A stretch of 64,000 bases of DNA from Aliidiomarina quisquiliarum (GTDB lineage: Bacteria > Pseudomonadota > Gammaproteobacteria > Enterobacterales > Alteromonadaceae): positions 253,076 through 317,075 of the forward strand of contig NZ_JAMFTN010000021.1 of assembly GCF_023922585.1 (NCBI RefSeq), in the 5' to 3' direction. Each line of letters starts with the position of its first letter. The stretch's first letter is position 1. Positions 63,687 to 64,000 of the stretch are shown piece after piece. The notes under the pieces are model-generated. The model was not told the DNA's origin, did no database searches, and saw only the letters and a program-made list of their open reading frames with translations. Position numbers and translations under genes: made by a program.

Positions 63687-63692
63687 AACCAA

Positions 63693-64000
63693 GCACCGCC
63701 GTACGTCGCACGGTGGTTAACGTTCACACCCACACGGCAGGCAATGCCTGCCCTACGAATATGCCGGCCCCGTAGGTACGGCACCGCCGTACGTCGCACG
63801 GTGGTTAACGTTCACACCCACACAGCAGGCAATGCCTGCCCTACGAATATGTCGGCCCCGTAGGTACGGCACCGCCGTACGCCGCACGGTGGTTAACGTT
63901 CACACCCACACGGCAGGCGATGCCTGTCCTACGAATATGTCGGCCCCGTAGGTACGGCACCGCCGTACGCCGCACGGTGGTTAACGTTCACACCCACACA
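63693..64000. repeat. tandem array of 88-bp REP-like units (runs past the window end)
   Basis: GTACGTCGCACGG or GTACGCCGCACGG recurs at 63701, 63789, 63877 and 63965, exactly 88 bases apart. Each unit shares CGGTGGTTAACGTTCACACC and palindrome 2 (GCAGGCA/TGCCTGC, then CCTACG) with the array before hipB, but palindrome 1 is GTACGGC/GCCGTAC and the spacer is shorter. So it is a sister family of the 115-bp repeat. The array continues beyond the window. Confidence 0.92.

Overview
The window looks like chromosomal DNA of a motile, probably marine gammaproteobacterium of the Alteromonadales type (Idiomarina, Rheinheimera or Alishewanella-like). The reasons are the polar-flagellum gene order (flgE-flgL, several flagellins, flaG-fliD-fliS, flhA-flhF-flhG-fliA-cheYZAB-parC-parP-cheW), sigma-54 and sigma-28 promoters, the ribF-ileS-lspA-fkpB-ispH operon and a complete ccmABCDEFGHI cytochrome c maturation operon. 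Genus cannot be fixed by eye. No rRNA or tRNA gene was seen.

Layout: (1) 1-8.9 kb, end of the rod/hook/ring operon (flgE partial, then flgFGHIJKL behind a sigma-54 promoter). (2) 8.9-15.6 kb, three flagellin genes, each with a sigma-28 promoter, a small unknown gene between the first two, then flaG-fliD-fliS-fliT-like. The RNA 3' of flagellins 2 and 3 carries a repeated, covarying hairpin. (3) 15.6-23.4 kb, flagellin glycosylation: two large Maf/DUF115 proteins whose genes overlap tail to tail, pseC and pseB, and a stand-alone acyl carrier protein. (4) 23.5-33.3 kb, housekeeping: rpsT, murJ, ribF-ileS-lspA-fkpB-ispH, then a four-gene pseudopilin set resembling ppdA-ppdB-ygdB-ppdC. (5) 33.4-47.3 kb, flagellar number/placement and chemotaxis (flhA to cheW), a DUF2802 protein, and a divergent pair of FlhB-C-terminal-like and FliK-like genes. 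(6) 47.4-55.3 kb, ccm operon continuing into mlaA. (7) 55.3-61 kb, an RssB-like regulator, a small membrane protein, a BCCT transporter with an apparent internal deletion, a CBS/nucleotidyltransferase signalling protein and a DEDD exonuclease. (8) 61-64 kb, an accessory island: a HipB/HipA-type module between two tandem arrays of REP-like palindromes.

How it works together: FliA (encoded here) would read the sigma-28 promoters of the flagellin and flaG genes. FlhF and FlhG set flagellar position and number, and ParC/ParP would hold the CheA/CheW array at the pole. PseB and PseC start pseudaminic-acid synthesis, which Maf proteins would transfer to flagellin.

Most interesting signals: the paired flagellin 3'-UTR hairpins with identical 33-nt loops carrying AAGGAGG and GGGCAC; REP-like arrays flanking hipBA; a near-identical REP sequence inside the parP coding region where it seems to have become protein repeats; and a 69-bp inverted-repeat element present twice.
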